A stretch of DNA of 64,000 nt from Kitasatospora sp052076145 (GTDB lineage Bacteria; Actinomycetota; Actinomycetes; Streptomycetales; Streptomycetaceae), in contig NZ_CP197246.1 of the NCBI RefSeq assembly GCF_052076145.1, forward strand, positions 4,216,001 to 4,280,000, given 5' to 3'. This document shows, piece by piece, positions 51,694-61,371 of the stretch. Made by a program: the position numbers and the translations under genes. Under the pieces are notes generated by a model. The model was not told the DNA's origin, made no database searches, and worked only from the letters and a program-made list of their open reading frames with translations. Within the stretch, counting starts at the first letter, position 1. Each line of letters begins with the position of its first letter.

Positions 51694-51708
51694 ACAGGCG
51701 ACTGCGGC

Positions 51709-52026
51709 CTAGTAGAGGACGAACGGGTAGTAGACCTTGTGGGAGAGGTTGCCGTTGCCCTGGATGGTGCCGATGCCACCGGAGTTACCGGCGATGCCGA
51801 CATTGGTGTTCTGGTTGGTGCTGCCGGAGCCGGTGGCCGTCTGCTGGCTGCCGTTGGCGTTCCCGTCGACGCTGCCGATGATGTTGCTGGAGCCGGTGTT
51901 GCTCACCACGCTGCTGTTGGAGTTGTTATCGGCGCCTGCGCCGTTGTCGGCCTGGGCGGTGCCGATGCCGGCCAGGAGGAAAGCCCCGAGGGCGGTGACA
52001 GCGGCGACTGCGCGAATACGGGACAC
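51709..52026 (-). CDS. Small Asn/Ser/Gly-rich secreted protein
   Basis: 105 residues. A signal peptide (VSRIRAVAAVTALGAFLLAG) is cleaved most likely at AQA-DN. The mature 75 residues are rich in N, S, G, T and Q (ADNNSNSSVVSNTGSSN, GSTNQNTNVGIAGNSGG) and end in the aromatic tail KVYYPFVLY. It has no Cys and lacks the chaplin motif, but composition and the alternating polar/hydrophobic pattern are amyloid-like. The GTG start has GGGAG upstream. Family not recognised; a cell-surface or sporulation role is a guess. Confidence 0.7.
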   Translation of the reverse strand: MSRIRAVAAVTALGAFLLAGIGTAQADNGAGADNNSNSSVVSNTGSSNIIGSVDGNANGSQQTATGSGSTNQNTNVGIAGNSGGIGTIQGNGNLSHKVYYPFVLY

Positions 52027-52381
52027 GGTGGTCTCCCTGCTAACTGGTGCGAAAAGTGGCGCTGATGGGGTGGCCGCCCCACGGTGCGCCGTTGCCTGAC
52101 GTCGCACGACAAGCATTCCCCAGTCGGCCGATTGACTTCAATGGATACCGGCGGCGTTCGCCCGAAGGAGTCACACAGCTGGAATAACCCCTGAACGAAC
52201 GAGCTGCTCCGAGGATGCGTCAATACGCCGTAATACCCCCGAATGGCGGTGATTTCCGGTGCCATGGTCAGACATGTACGGACCCCGGCATTCGTCAACC
52301 ACAGGTTGACCGGGCCTCGGTGGGCAAATGGAGAATCAAAGCGGTGGTCCGCAGATAGTCCTACTGGCAGACTGATGCCTC
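52027..52381. promoter_or_regulatory. Divergent upstream region, secreted protein / Hsp90-like gene
   Basis: About 355 bases that are less GC-rich than the surrounding genes, especially 52125-52380. Promoters for both divergent genes are inferred. No HspR (HAIR) or CIRCE heat-shock element was recognised by eye, so heat control is not shown. Confidence 0.4.
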
Positions 52382-54247
52382 ATGTCTGATGATCACCGGC
52401 AGGGGAAGCAGCCCGATCGCACTCTGCGTACGACCGAGGTCGATCTCGGTGGCCTGGTCGGGGTGCTGGCGACCCATCTCTACTCCACCCCGCTGGTCGC
52501 CCTGCGCGAACTCGTCCAGAACGCCCACGACTCGCACACCCGCCGCAGGCTGGAGGACCCGCAGGGCAGCCACCGGCCGGTGATCCGGGTCCGGGGCGAC
52601 GCCGCCCGCCGGGTCGTCTCGGTCGAGGACACCGGGGCCGGGCTCACCGAGCCGGAGATCCACGCCTATCTGGCCACCGTCGGCACCGGATACACCAGGC
52701 TGCTACGGGATCTGACGGGCAGCCAGGAGCTGATCGGCGCCTTCGGCCTCGGCTTCCTCTCCGCCTTCTCCGTCGCCGACGAAGTCACCGTCACCACCAC
52801 CTCGCACCGCGAGCCCGGCCTCGGGCACCGCTACCGCAGCCGTGGCGGCGAGCAGTACAGCGTCGAACCGACCGCCCCGCGCCCGGCCCCCGGCACCGTC
52901 GTCGAGCTGCTGCTCAAGCCCGAACACGCCCACCTGGCCGACGAGTACGCGCTCCGCCAGGTGCTCGCCCGCTACTGCGTACTGCTGCCCGTGCCGGTGC
53001 ACGTCGGCGACGACGAGACACCCGTGAACGACGTGCCGGTGCCCTGGCGCGCCGAGCCGCCCGGCGACCACGCCGCCCGGATGCGCTTCGCCGCCGCCTT
53101 CGGCCGCCGCTTCGAGCCGCTCACCGCCTTCCCCGTCACCCCCGACGGCGCTTCGACCGACGCCGTCGGGCTGCTCTGGGTGCAGGACGGCGGCACCTAC
53201 GGCAGCACCGACAACCGCGATCTCGCCGTCTACCTGCGCGGCATGCTGCTCGCCGAGGACGCCCGCGACCTGCTGCCCGGCTGGGCCGGGTTCATCGGCG
53301 GGGTGGTCGAGTCGAACCGGCTCACCCCCACCGCCAGCCGCGAGGACCTCCAACGCGACGAGCACTACCGCGCCCTGCGCGCGGCCCTCGCCGACGCCGT
53401 CGTCGACGGCCTGTACGAGACCGCCCGGTTGCACCCCGCCGCCTGGCGCCGCATCCTCGCCCGGCACGGGCAGGAGCTGCTCGGCGCCGCGCTCTGCGAC
53501 GAACGGCTCTTCACCCTGCTCGCCGACGACGTGCCGGTGCCCACCTCGCAGGGTGAGCTGACGGCGGGTGCGCTGCGGGCGGCCGGTGCGGGCACCGTGC
53601 ACGTCGCGCTCGGCGGCGAGGGCGGCTTCGAGGAGATGCTCTACCGCGCCATGCAGGTGCCGATCGCACGCGGCGACCGCTACGCCGTGCTGCCGTTCCT
53701 GCGCCGCTACGCGCAGCTGCGCGGGTGCCGGATCGTCGAGCTGGGGGGTGAGGACGGTGCGGGCGGCGCCGGCGAGCTCTTCCGTGAGCCCGAGCGCCCG
53801 CTGCCGCCGGAGGAGGCCGCCTGGCTGGGCGCAGCCCTCACCGACCCGGGCGAGCAGCTCGTACCGGCCCGCTTCGACCCGCCGGGCCTGCCACTCGTGC
53901 TGGTGCCGGACCGCGCCGCGCAGCTCAAGGCGCGGATCGAGGACGACCGGGCCGACGCGCGCATCCCGTCCGCCGCGCTGCGGCTGGCCCGCGCCTTCAC
54001 CGCCCGTACCGGCGACGAGGTGCAGGCCAGGCTCTACCTCAACCTCTCCTCGCCCGCCGTGCAGCAGTTGCTCGCGGCCTACCGCGCGGGGCACACCGGC
54101 AGCGCGACGGCGGCGGGGCTGCTCCGCTCGCTCAAGGTGATCATGGCGGCGGCGTCGGGCTCGGCCGCCGCCGACCTGACGGGTGCGCTGGCCGGTGTCG
54201 GCACGGCCGTCGCCGCGCTCACGGCCCTGACGGAGGTGGCCGAGTGA
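52382..54247 (+). CDS. Hsp90-family GHKL ATPase
   Basis: 621 residues. The N-terminal GHKL ATP site is intact: N-box ALRELVQNAHDS (E43, N47), G1 VEDTGAGL (D83) and G2 GAFGLGFLSAF. The middle-domain Arg region is suggested by ESNRLTPTASRE (compare ...LPLNVSRE in HtpG). The C-terminal third is poorly conserved relative to HtpG and ends TALTEVAE, without the MEEVD tail. It is a divergent actinobacterial Hsp90 rather than the housekeeping HtpG. Its stop overlaps the TPR gene start by four bases, so the two products probably work together. Confidence 0.9.
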   Translation: MSDDHRQGKQPDRTLRTTEVDLGGLVGVLATHLYSTPLVALRELVQNAHDSHTRRRLEDPQGSHRPVIRVRGDAARRVVSVEDTGAGLTEPEIHAYLATVGTGYTRLLRDLTGSQELIGAFGLGFLSAFSVADEVTVTTTSHREPGLGHRYRSRGGEQYSVEPTAPRPAPGTVVELLLKPEHAHLADEYALRQVLARYCVLLPVPVHVGDDETPVNDVPVPWRAEPPGDHAARMRFAAAFGRRFEPLTAFPVTPDGASTDAVGLLWVQDGGTYGSTDNRDLAVYLRGMLLAEDARDLLPGWAGFIGGVVESNRLTPTASREDLQRDEHYRALRAALADAVVDGLYETARLHPAAWRRILARHGQELLGAALCDERLFTLLADDVPVPTSQGELTAGALRAAGAGTVHVALGGEGGFEEMLYRAMQVPIARGDRYAVLPFLRRYAQLRGCRIVELGGEDGAGGAGELFREPERPLPPEEAAWLGAALTDPGEQLVPARFDPPGLPLVLVPDRAAQLKARIEDDRADARIPSAALRLARAFTARTGDEVQARLYLNLSSPAVQQLLAAYRAGHTGSATAAGLLRSLKVIMAAASGSAAADLTGALAGVGTAVAALTALTEVAE

Positions 54248-56589
54248 GCACCGACATCTGGGCCTGGGTCCAGGACGCCCACCGGCAGCTCACCGAGGCC
54301 GGGCACCACCGCCTGGCCGCCGCGTTGGCCGAGATCGCCGGGCACGCCGTCGAGGGCCGGAACGAGCAGCTCGACGCCCTCTACCCGGAGGCGCTGGCCG
54401 CCGCCCGCGCACTCGGACTGCCCTGGGTCGAGGTCTTCCTGCGGCACTGGCGGCTGCAGAACCTGCTCAACAAACGCCACCAGGGCGAGGCCGCGCTGGG
54501 CGAGGCCGTCTCGCTGCTGGAGTTCGCGCACCGGGAGGAGACCGCCGCCTGCCCGCAGTCGGTCTGCGCCGTCCAGGACTTCACCATCTGCCACGCCAAC
54601 ATCGACGGCCCCGGCTACGTCGCCGAGCGGCTCGCCGTGCTGGACGAGACGCTCGCCCGGGTCGAGCCCGGCCGGGCGTGCTTCGACTGCCTCACCCGCG
54701 AGTACGCCGACACCCTGGAGGACGACGCCCGCCCCGACGCCGCACTCGCCCACCTCGACCGGGCCCAGGCCCGCATCCTGGCGGCCGGTGGGCAGCTCTC
54801 GCTCGCCTTCGGCCACAGCCGCGCCTCCGCGCTGCGCCTGCTCGGCCGCCACCGGGACGCCCTGGCCGCGTACGACGCCGCCGAACTCGCCCAGACCTCC
54901 GCCGGGCGGCGGCCGGACGAGGACGACCGCCGCAAGCTGGCCGTCGGCCGGGCCCTGCTGCTCGCCGAGCTGGGCCGCACCGACGCGGCGCTGGAGCTGC
55001 TGCCGGAGCCGACGGAGGCGGAGCGCTACCCCGACATCCGCCACCGCTGGGCCACCGCCGTCGAGACGCTGGCCGCCGCCGGGGCGTACCCGAACGACGC
55101 CGCCCTCGGCGCCCGGCTCGCCCGCTGGGCCGGCTACCTGGACCGGGCGGGGTCGCACCGCCCCTGCCTCGACCTGCTGCTGGTCGCCGCCCGGCTCGCC
55201 GTCGGCCGGGGCGCCCGCACCGTCGCCCGCACGCTGGTCGAGACCGGCGAGCGCAAACTCGGCGAGCTGCGGCGCACCGACGGCGTCGCCGAGCAGCTCG
55301 CCGAGGTCCGGGCAGCGGCCCTGGCCCTGCCGACGGCAGCCGTCGACCTCGACCTCGATGCGCTCAGGGAGCGGGCCGCCGCCGGTGAGCTCGGGCCCGA
55401 GGCGCTGCTCGACGTGCTGCGCGACGCGCCGGACGGCTCGGGCCCGGAGGTGACGGTCGAGCTGGCCGTGGGCCTCGCCGGGCTCGGGCACGAGCGGGCC
55501 GCCGCCGAGCTGCTCCAGCGGCAGCTGGACGACCACCCGGAGGACCGGGAGACGGCAGGGCTGCTCGTCTCGCTGCTGATCGAGGCCGGGGACGGCGAGG
55601 GCATCCGCCGGCTCGCCGAGCGCCAACTGCCGGTCAGCCCTGCGGACGCGCACTGGACGCGGGCCCGCTGGGCCGCCGCGGAGGGCCGCTGGGCCGAGGT
55701 CGGCGAGCACTGCGCGGAGCTGCTGGCCGAGCAGCCGGGGCGGCTCAACCCGCGCCGGCTGGCGGCCGCCGCCGCGACCCGGCTCGGTGACCACGGCACC
55801 GCCCAGCGGCTCTACCAGGAGCTGCTGGAACACGCCGAGCCCGCCGGGGAGGCCGGGGAAGTAAGGGAGGCCGGGCCGGGGGAGCAGCACCGCTCCGTCC
55901 AGGAGTCCGACCTGTGGCACCTGATCACCGCTGCCTCCGCGAACCGGGACTGGGCCGTCGTCCGGTCGGTGGGGGCCCTCGCCGGGATCGAGTTCGAGAC
56001 GGACAGCGGGCCGGTCGAGGAGGAGTGGCAGCTCGTCACCGTCCGGGCCCGGCGGACCAACGGCGCGACCACCGACCTGCCCGCCGTCAGGACCGGCCCG
56101 GCCACCGCCCGCATCCTCCCGGTGCTCGGCGAGGACGTGCCGCTCAACCACCGTGACGTGGTGGTCTTCGCGCCCGCCCCGCTGAACGACCTGCCCGGCC
56201 CGGGGGAGGACGAGGGCTGGCGGCCCGTCTTCGAGCTGCTCACCCTGCTCGACCCGGCCGGGTGGACGACGTACTGGCTGGACGGCGTCTGGCCCGGCGA
56301 GGCGGAGTGGGCGGCCCTGCGGGAGCGGCTGCGCGCGGCCGGGTTCAGCGTCTGGGTCTACAGCGGCGGCGAGTACGCCGTCGAGGACCCGGCCGACCCG
56401 GCGGGCGCCCTGCCCGGCATCTACGCCGCGATCGGTGTCCCGCCGACCGGCACGGCGGCCGCAGCCGACGCAGCCCTGCGGGAGCTGACGGCGGCTTGGG
56501 CGCACCCGCTCTGCTGGCTGGAGCTCGCCGAGGCCGCCGGAGTCGACACGGCGGTGCACCGGGAGATCGCCGAACGCTACGAGCTGTAG
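54244..56589 (+). CDS. Large TPR-repeat protein coupled to Hsp90
   Basis: 781 residues, mostly helical repeats of TPR type (for example LAAALAEIAGHAVEGRNEQLDALYPEAL and the HLDRAQARILAAGGQ region). The C-terminal quarter (about 560-780) is a distinct alpha/beta domain with LDPAGWTTYWLDGVWPGE. Translation is coupled to the Hsp90-like gene through a GTGA overlap. In eukaryotes TPR proteins are Hsp90 co-chaperones; here the link is inferred from gene coupling. Client or pathway unknown. The GTG start is fixed by the overlap. Confidence 0.85.
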   Translation: MSTDIWAWVQDAHRQLTEAGHHRLAAALAEIAGHAVEGRNEQLDALYPEALAAARALGLPWVEVFLRHWRLQNLLNKRHQGEAALGEAVSLLEFAHREETAACPQSVCAVQDFTICHANIDGPGYVAERLAVLDETLARVEPGRACFDCLTREYADTLEDDARPDAALAHLDRAQARILAAGGQLSLAFGHSRASALRLLGRHRDALAAYDAAELAQTSAGRRPDEDDRRKLAVGRALLLAELGRTDAALELLPEPTEAERYPDIRHRWATAVETLAAAGAYPNDAALGARLARWAGYLDRAGSHRPCLDLLLVAARLAVGRGARTVARTLVETGERKLGELRRTDGVAEQLAEVRAAALALPTAAVDLDLDALRERAAAGELGPEALLDVLRDAPDGSGPEVTVELAVGLAGLGHERAAAELLQRQLDDHPEDRETAGLLVSLLIEAGDGEGIRRLAERQLPVSPADAHWTRARWAAAEGRWAEVGEHCAELLAEQPGRLNPRRLAAAAATRLGDHGTAQRLYQELLEHAEPAGEAGEVREAGPGEQHRSVQESDLWHLITAASANRDWAVVRSVGALAGIEFETDSGPVEEEWQLVTVRARRTNGATTDLPAVRTGPATARILPVLGEDVPLNHRDVVVFAPAPLNDLPGPGEDEGWRPVFELLTLLDPAGWTTYWLDGVWPGEAEWAALRERLRAAGFSVWVYSGGEYAVEDPADPAGALPGIYAAIGVPPTGTAAAADAALRELTAAWAHPLCWLELAEAAGVDTAVHREIAERYEL

Positions 56590-56768
56590 ACCGGCCGCCG
56601 ACGGCCGACCCTGGGGCCAATGCCGCAGGACGGGTCGAACAGGTCGGACAGAACAGATCGGGCAGAACAGTCCGCTCCGTACATGTGCGTCAGGGCCTCC
56701 GATCAGGCAAGGTGGGGCACGAGAACGAGGCGGTGGCCCGATGCCACCAGGGGCGGCGAGGAGTGGCA

Positions 56769-58583
56769 GTGCCGAAGCGGGGCCGGGGCCGAGCGGGCAG
56801 CGGCAAGAAGGTCAGGGGTGCGCCGGCCAGGCCGGCCGCGAAGCCCGTACCGCTCCCGCCGCGTGAGGCCCCGCCCACCGAGGGCCTGCTCGGGCCGGAC
56901 ACCCCGCCGGTCGAGACCACCACCGCGATCCCGTTGGCGCTGCCCCCGACCGAGACCGGGGGCCTGCTCCGGCCCGCCGAGGCGGAGCTGACGCCGGCAC
57001 AGCCACTGGCCAGGAGCGTCGCCGAGGACACCCTCACCCCCGAGGACTGGCGAGCCGTCGGCTACAGCATGCCCACCGGCCTCGGTGTCCCCACGCTGAA
57101 CCCGGGCGCCCCCGGCGCCGCGCCCTGGCCGGATCGGATGCGGACGCTGCTGCGCACGCCGATGGCCGAGCGCCCGGCGTACGAGCGCACCCAGCGCGAG
57201 CAGAAGCCCGAGGCGGCGCTCAAGAACGTGCCCCGCATCCTCGATCTGACGCTGCGCATCGGCGAGCTGCTGCTCGCCAGCGGCGAGGCCGCCGAGGACG
57301 TCGAGGCCGCCATGCTCGGCATCGCCCACGCGTACGGGCTGGACCACTGCGAGCCGCAGGTCACCTTCACGTTGATCGGCATCTCCTTCCAGCCCTCGCT
57401 GGTCGAGCCGCCCGTCACCGCCGACCGCGTGGTGCGCCGCCGCACCTCCGACTACACCCGGCTTGCGGCCGTCTACCGGCTGGTCGCCGACATCACCGCC
57501 GAGCGGCTCTCGGTCAACGACGCCTACCGGCGGCTGGCCGAGATCCGCCGCAACCGGCACCCGTACCCGGCCTGGCTGCTCGCCCTGGCGACCGGGCTGC
57601 TGGCGGGCGCCGCCTCCTTCCTGGTCGGCGGCAAGGCCGACCTGAAGGCCTGGCTGGTCTTCGTCAACGCCTTCGTCGCGGCGATCGTCGGCGACAAGCT
57701 GGCCACCCTGATCGCCCGGCGCGGGCTGCCGGAGTTCTACCAGTTCGTGATAGCCGCGATGCCCGCCGCGACCTCGGGCGTGATCCTCTCCCGGTTCCCC
57801 GACGCGGGGCTGCGCGGCTCGGTCGTCATCACCGGTGGCCTGTTCGCGCTGCTCCCCGGCCGGGCCCTGGTCGCCGCCGTCCAGGACGGCCTGACCGGCT
57901 TCTACATCACCGCCGCCGCCCGGCTGCTGGAGGTGCTCTACCTCGTCGCGGGCATCGTGATCGGCGTGATGCTGGTGCTCTACGTCGGGCTCAACGTGCA
58001 CGCCAAGTTCAACCCGGGGGAGAGCCTCGCCGGGGTGACCAGCCATCCGCTGATCCAGTTGACGGCCGCGATGGTACTGACCGCCGCCTTCGCGATGCTG
58101 CTCCAGACCGACCGCCGCAACCTGCTCTTCGTCACCCTCAACAGCTGCGTCGGCTGGTCCGCGTACGGGGTGCTGACCCGCAACGCGGGCGTCTCGGCGA
58201 TCATCGCCACCGGCCTCGCCGCCGGTCTGGTCGGCCTCTTCGGCCAGCTGATGGCGCGCTACCGCTCGGCCTCCTCGCTGCCGTACGTCACCGCCGCGCT
58301 CGGCCCGCTGATGCCCGGATCGGCGCTCTACCTCGGCATGCTCGCCTTCACCCAGAACCAGCCGGACGTCGGCCTGGCCTCCGTCGGCCGGGCCGCCGCC
58401 ATCGCGCTCGCACTCGCCATCGGCGTGAACCTCGGAGGCGAGGTCGCCCGGCTCTTCATGAAGCTGCCCGGCAAGATCACCGGCAGCCGTGGCCCGAGCG
58501 CCGGCGGCCCCGGCGCCGACCGCGCCCTCGCGCCGTACCTGCTGGTGCCGCGCCGGGCCGCCAAGCGCACCCGGGGGTTCTGA
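56769..58583 (+). CDS. Threonine/serine exporter family protein (ThrE)
   Basis: About 604 residues. A Pro/Arg-rich cytoplasmic leader (about 1-130) precedes a ThrE (DUF1212) domain starting at VPRILDLTLRIGELLLASGEAAEDVEAA and about ten membrane helices (about 270-580). This is the fused ThrE-ThrE2 layout of Corynebacterium ThrE, which exports threonine and serine. The GTG at 56769 has GAGGAG upstream; a GTG two codons earlier is possible. The tail is short and basic. Confidence 0.88.
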   Translation: MPKRGRGRAGSGKKVRGAPARPAAKPVPLPPREAPPTEGLLGPDTPPVETTTAIPLALPPTETGGLLRPAEAELTPAQPLARSVAEDTLTPEDWRAVGYSMPTGLGVPTLNPGAPGAAPWPDRMRTLLRTPMAERPAYERTQREQKPEAALKNVPRILDLTLRIGELLLASGEAAEDVEAAMLGIAHAYGLDHCEPQVTFTLIGISFQPSLVEPPVTADRVVRRRTSDYTRLAAVYRLVADITAERLSVNDAYRRLAEIRRNRHPYPAWLLALATGLLAGAASFLVGGKADLKAWLVFVNAFVAAIVGDKLATLIARRGLPEFYQFVIAAMPAATSGVILSRFPDAGLRGSVVITGGLFALLPGRALVAAVQDGLTGFYITAAARLLEVLYLVAGIVIGVMLVLYVGLNVHAKFNPGESLAGVTSHPLIQLTAAMVLTAAFAMLLQTDRRNLLFVTLNSCVGWSAYGVLTRNAGVSAIIATGLAAGLVGLFGQLMARYRSASSLPYVTAALGPLMPGSALYLGMLAFTQNQPDVGLASVGRAAAIALALAIGVNLGGEVARLFMKLPGKITGSRGPSAGGPGADRALAPYLLVPRRAAKRTRGF

Positions 58584-58629
58584 GCGCACGTTAGGCAGAC
58601 GGCAGCGGAGGACGACGGAACGAAGGCCC

Positions 58630-59772
58630 ATGGATCTCAACCAGCTCGCAGCGACCCCGCTCGCGTCGGTATCGCTGTTGGACGGCTACCGCACCCACAT
58701 CCTGGACGCGCACAAGCAGCCGCTCTTCCTCCTGCTGGTCGGGTTCATCTGCTCCTTCGTCTGCATCCGCTTCAGCGTCCGGATGATCCGCGCCAAGGTC
58801 CGCTGGTGGCCCGGCAACATCACCCCCGGCGGCCTGCACATCCACCACATGGTCTTCGGGCTCGGCTTCCTGCTGCTCGGCGGCATCGGCGTCTTCGCCA
58901 CCAACGGCGGGCACCCCTGGATCGACTGGTTCGGGCTCGCCTTCGGCATCGGCTGCGGGCTGGTGCTGGACGAGTTCGCGCTGATCCTGCACCTGGACGA
59001 CGTGTACTGGAGCGAACAGGGCCGCAAGTCCGTGGACGCGGTGATCTTCGGCATCCTCTTCACCGCCCTGCTGCTCACCGGGTACGTCCCGCTCGGCGTC
59101 GTCCCCGGCCAGACCTCCTCCGACGGGACGGGCCGGTGGGGGCTGGTCGCGGTGATCTCGGTCAACGCCCTGGCCTCCGTCGTCGCGTTGATCAAGGGCA
59201 AGCTCTGGACGGGACTGCTCGGCATCATGGTGCCCGGCCTGTCCTGGATCGGCGCCGTCCGGCTGGCCCGGCCCAGCAGCCCCTGGGCCCGCTGGCGGTA
59301 CGCCACCCGGCCGCGTCGCCGGGCCCGTGCGGTGCGGCGCGAGCGACTGCTGCACGGGAGGGCCGACCGGGCCCGCACCTGGCTCTTCGACCTGATCGCG
59401 GGTGCGCCCGACAAGGTCCCCGCGCACCACACCGCCACCCACCGGGTCGCCGAGCGGATGGCCGCCCGAGCCACCGCCCACCTCGACGCGCACGAGGCCC
59501 GCGCGCTGGCCCGCCGTCGGGCCCGAATCGCCGACCGCCGGGCCCGGCACACCGACCGCCGCGCCGCCCCGGCCGAGACGCCCCCCTCGCCCGAGCGCCA
59601 GGGGCGGGCCCAGCAGCGCCGCCGAACCGTCCGCGCGGGCCGGAGCCGTGGCTACGCCGTCCGTACGCCGTCGGCTCCGCTCCCGGCTCGCCCCGCCCCG
59701 CACGCGCCGCACCTCGCGCCGTCCCGGCACCCCCGCATCCCGCACCCGGTGGCCCCGCAGCCGCGTCGCTGA
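58630..59772 (+). CDS. Conserved membrane protein, unknown function
   Basis: 380 residues. Six or so membrane helices lie in the first 220 residues. A striking conserved block, WWPGNITPGGLHIHHMVFG, sits after the first helix, and acidic/His residues follow in LDEFALILHLDDVYW, which could bind a metal within the membrane. The last 160 residues are very Arg/Ala/Pro/His-rich and probably disordered. It follows the ThrE gene by 46 bases on the same strand. Family not recognised. Confidence 0.75.
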   Translation: MDLNQLAATPLASVSLLDGYRTHILDAHKQPLFLLLVGFICSFVCIRFSVRMIRAKVRWWPGNITPGGLHIHHMVFGLGFLLLGGIGVFATNGGHPWIDWFGLAFGIGCGLVLDEFALILHLDDVYWSEQGRKSVDAVIFGILFTALLLTGYVPLGVVPGQTSSDGTGRWGLVAVISVNALASVVALIKGKLWTGLLGIMVPGLSWIGAVRLARPSSPWARWRYATRPRRRARAVRRERLLHGRADRARTWLFDLIAGAPDKVPAHHTATHRVAERMAARATAHLDAHEARALARRRARIADRRARHTDRRAAPAETPPSPERQGRAQQRRRTVRAGRSRGYAVRTPSAPLPARPAPHAPHLAPSRHPRIPHPVAPQPRR

Positions 59773-60033
59773 ATCGTTTCGTTGCTCCGTCTGTCGGTAA
59801 ATCCGACATCTCACCCGCGCGGCCGTACGGGGATGGTGCTGAGAAGCCGTCACATTTGAGAATATTGCGGCGAGTGACTGAATTGTCACCTGATGGGACA
59901 TTTGACGAGCCGTCAACCATGGAGCCGTCCATGGAGTCGCCCGTGGCGCTGTCCGTGGTGCCGTTCGTGGCGCCGCCCGCGGAGTCGTCGACTGTCCGGT
60001 GGTCGACCGTCCGGCGAAAGAGGGCTCTCCCCC
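59773..60033 (+). promoter_or_regulatory. Leader region of the NlpC/P60 gene
   Basis: 261 bases. It starts with a small hairpin GTCGG-TAAAT-CCGAC (59793-59807) and is A/T-rich at 59845-59920. Some P60 hydrolase genes in actinobacteria carry a c-di-AMP riboswitch; I looked for its conserved core and did not see it. Confidence 0.35.
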
Positions 60034-61302
60034 ATGGCACGCAGACTCCTACCGACGCTCCTACTGGCTCTCACCGGCGTCCTCGGCCTGCTCCCGGCCG
60101 CCGCTGCCGCGCCGCCCGCCCTGCGGACCGTCGCCCCGGTCGACGACCCGGCCGATGGCCCGTCGACACCGGCGGAGGACGCCTACCCGTCCGCCGACGA
60201 CGTCGCCCGAGCCCGCGCCGAGGCCGACGCCCGCGCCACCGACAGCGCCGCGATCGAGGCCCGGCTCTCCACCGCCCAGGCCGACCTGGAGCAGTCCGGC
60301 CGGCTGGCCGAACAGGCCGTCGAGGCCTACAACGGCGCCCAGACCCGGCTCGCCAAAGCCCGCGCCGCCGCCACCGCCGCCGCCCGGCAGGCCGGAGTGG
60401 CCGAGGCCGACCGCATCGAGGCCGCCGACCGCGCCGCCGAACTGGCCGCCGAGACCTACCGCCAGGGCGCCGGGGCCGAACTCTCCGCGCTCAACTCGCT
60501 GCTCGCCGCCGACGGCCCCCGAGCCCTCACCGAACGGGCCGCCGCCATCGGCATGGCCGGGACCCGCACCCGGGAGATCCTCGACGCCGCGACCGGCACC
60601 GCCGCCGAGGCGGCCCGAGCCTCGGCCGCCGCCAAGCAGGCCGAGCAGGACGCCGACCGTGCGGCCGAAGCCGTCCGCCGCGCCAAGGAGCTCGCCCAGG
60701 CCCGGCTGACGGCCCAACAGGCCGAGGTCGCGGACATCGCCCGCCGCCGCGAACAGCTGCTCGCCGCCCTCGCGAAGGCCCGCAGCACCACCGTCGAGCT
60801 GGAGCGGCAGCGCCGCGAGGCCCTGGAGGCGATCGCCGCCCGGAAGGCCGAGGAGGCCGCCGCCCGCGCGGCAGCGGCCGAGGCAGCCGCCGCTGCCGCA
60901 GCACCCGAGACCCCCGCCCAGCACACCGCCTGGTCGCCCGGCGGCGTCGAGGCCGCACTCGCATTCGCCCGCGACAAGATCGGCCTCCCCTACATCTGGG
61001 GCGGTGAGGGCCCGGAGGGCTACGACTGCTCGGGCCTGACCATGATGGCCTGGCGCCGCGCGGGCAAGCAGCTCCCGCACTTCGCCGCCGACCAGTACGC
61101 CGAGTCCACCCCCGTCAGCTACCACCAGCTCCGCCCTGGCGACCTGATCTTCTGGACCCACACCGGCCGCGCCGCCGACATCTACCACGTCGCCATCTAC
61201 CTCGGCTCCGACCAGATGATCGAGGCCCCCCGCCCGGGGATGGCGATCAAGCAGGCCAGCCTCTGGATCATGGGCCGCCCGGACTTCTACGGCCGCCCGT
61301 AG
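60034..61302 (+). CDS. Secreted NlpC/P60 peptidoglycan endopeptidase
   Basis: 422 residues. A signal peptide (MARRLLPTLLLALTGVLGLL) ends near AAAAA-PP. A long Ala/Glu/Arg coiled-coil (about 55-295) is followed by the NlpC/P60 domain (about 305-422): catalytic Cys in GYDCSGLTM, His in DIYHVAIYLG, third residue near QMIEAPR. It cleaves peptide cross-bridges of the cell wall outside the cell; the coiled coil resembles the RipA/PcsB auto-inhibitory region. The in-frame stretch upstream of 60034 lacks a signal and looks non-coding. Confidence 0.92.
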   Translation: MARRLLPTLLLALTGVLGLLPAAAAAPPALRTVAPVDDPADGPSTPAEDAYPSADDVARARAEADARATDSAAIEARLSTAQADLEQSGRLAEQAVEAYNGAQTRLAKARAAATAAARQAGVAEADRIEAADRAAELAAETYRQGAGAELSALNSLLAADGPRALTERAAAIGMAGTRTREILDAATGTAAEAARASAAAKQAEQDADRAAEAVRRAKELAQARLTAQQAEVADIARRREQLLAALAKARSTTVELERQRREALEAIAARKAEEAAARAAAAEAAAAAAAPETPAQHTAWSPGGVEAALAFARDKIGLPYIWGGEGPEGYDCSGLTMMAWRRAGKQLPHFAADQYAESTPVSYHQLRPGDLIFWTHTGRAADIYHVAIYLGSDQMIEAPRPGMAIKQASLWIMGRPDFYGRP

Positions 61303-61371
61303 TGCGCCGCCGGAGCGCCCGTAGTGATAAATCCGCGTGCCGGATCTGACGGGCCGCCGTACGGTGACCCG

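Noticed and set aside
59773..60033. c-di-AMP (ydaO-type) riboswitch before the NlpC/P60 gene
   Set aside because: I looked for the conserved core and paired stems and could not find them. Only a small five-bp hairpin is visible.
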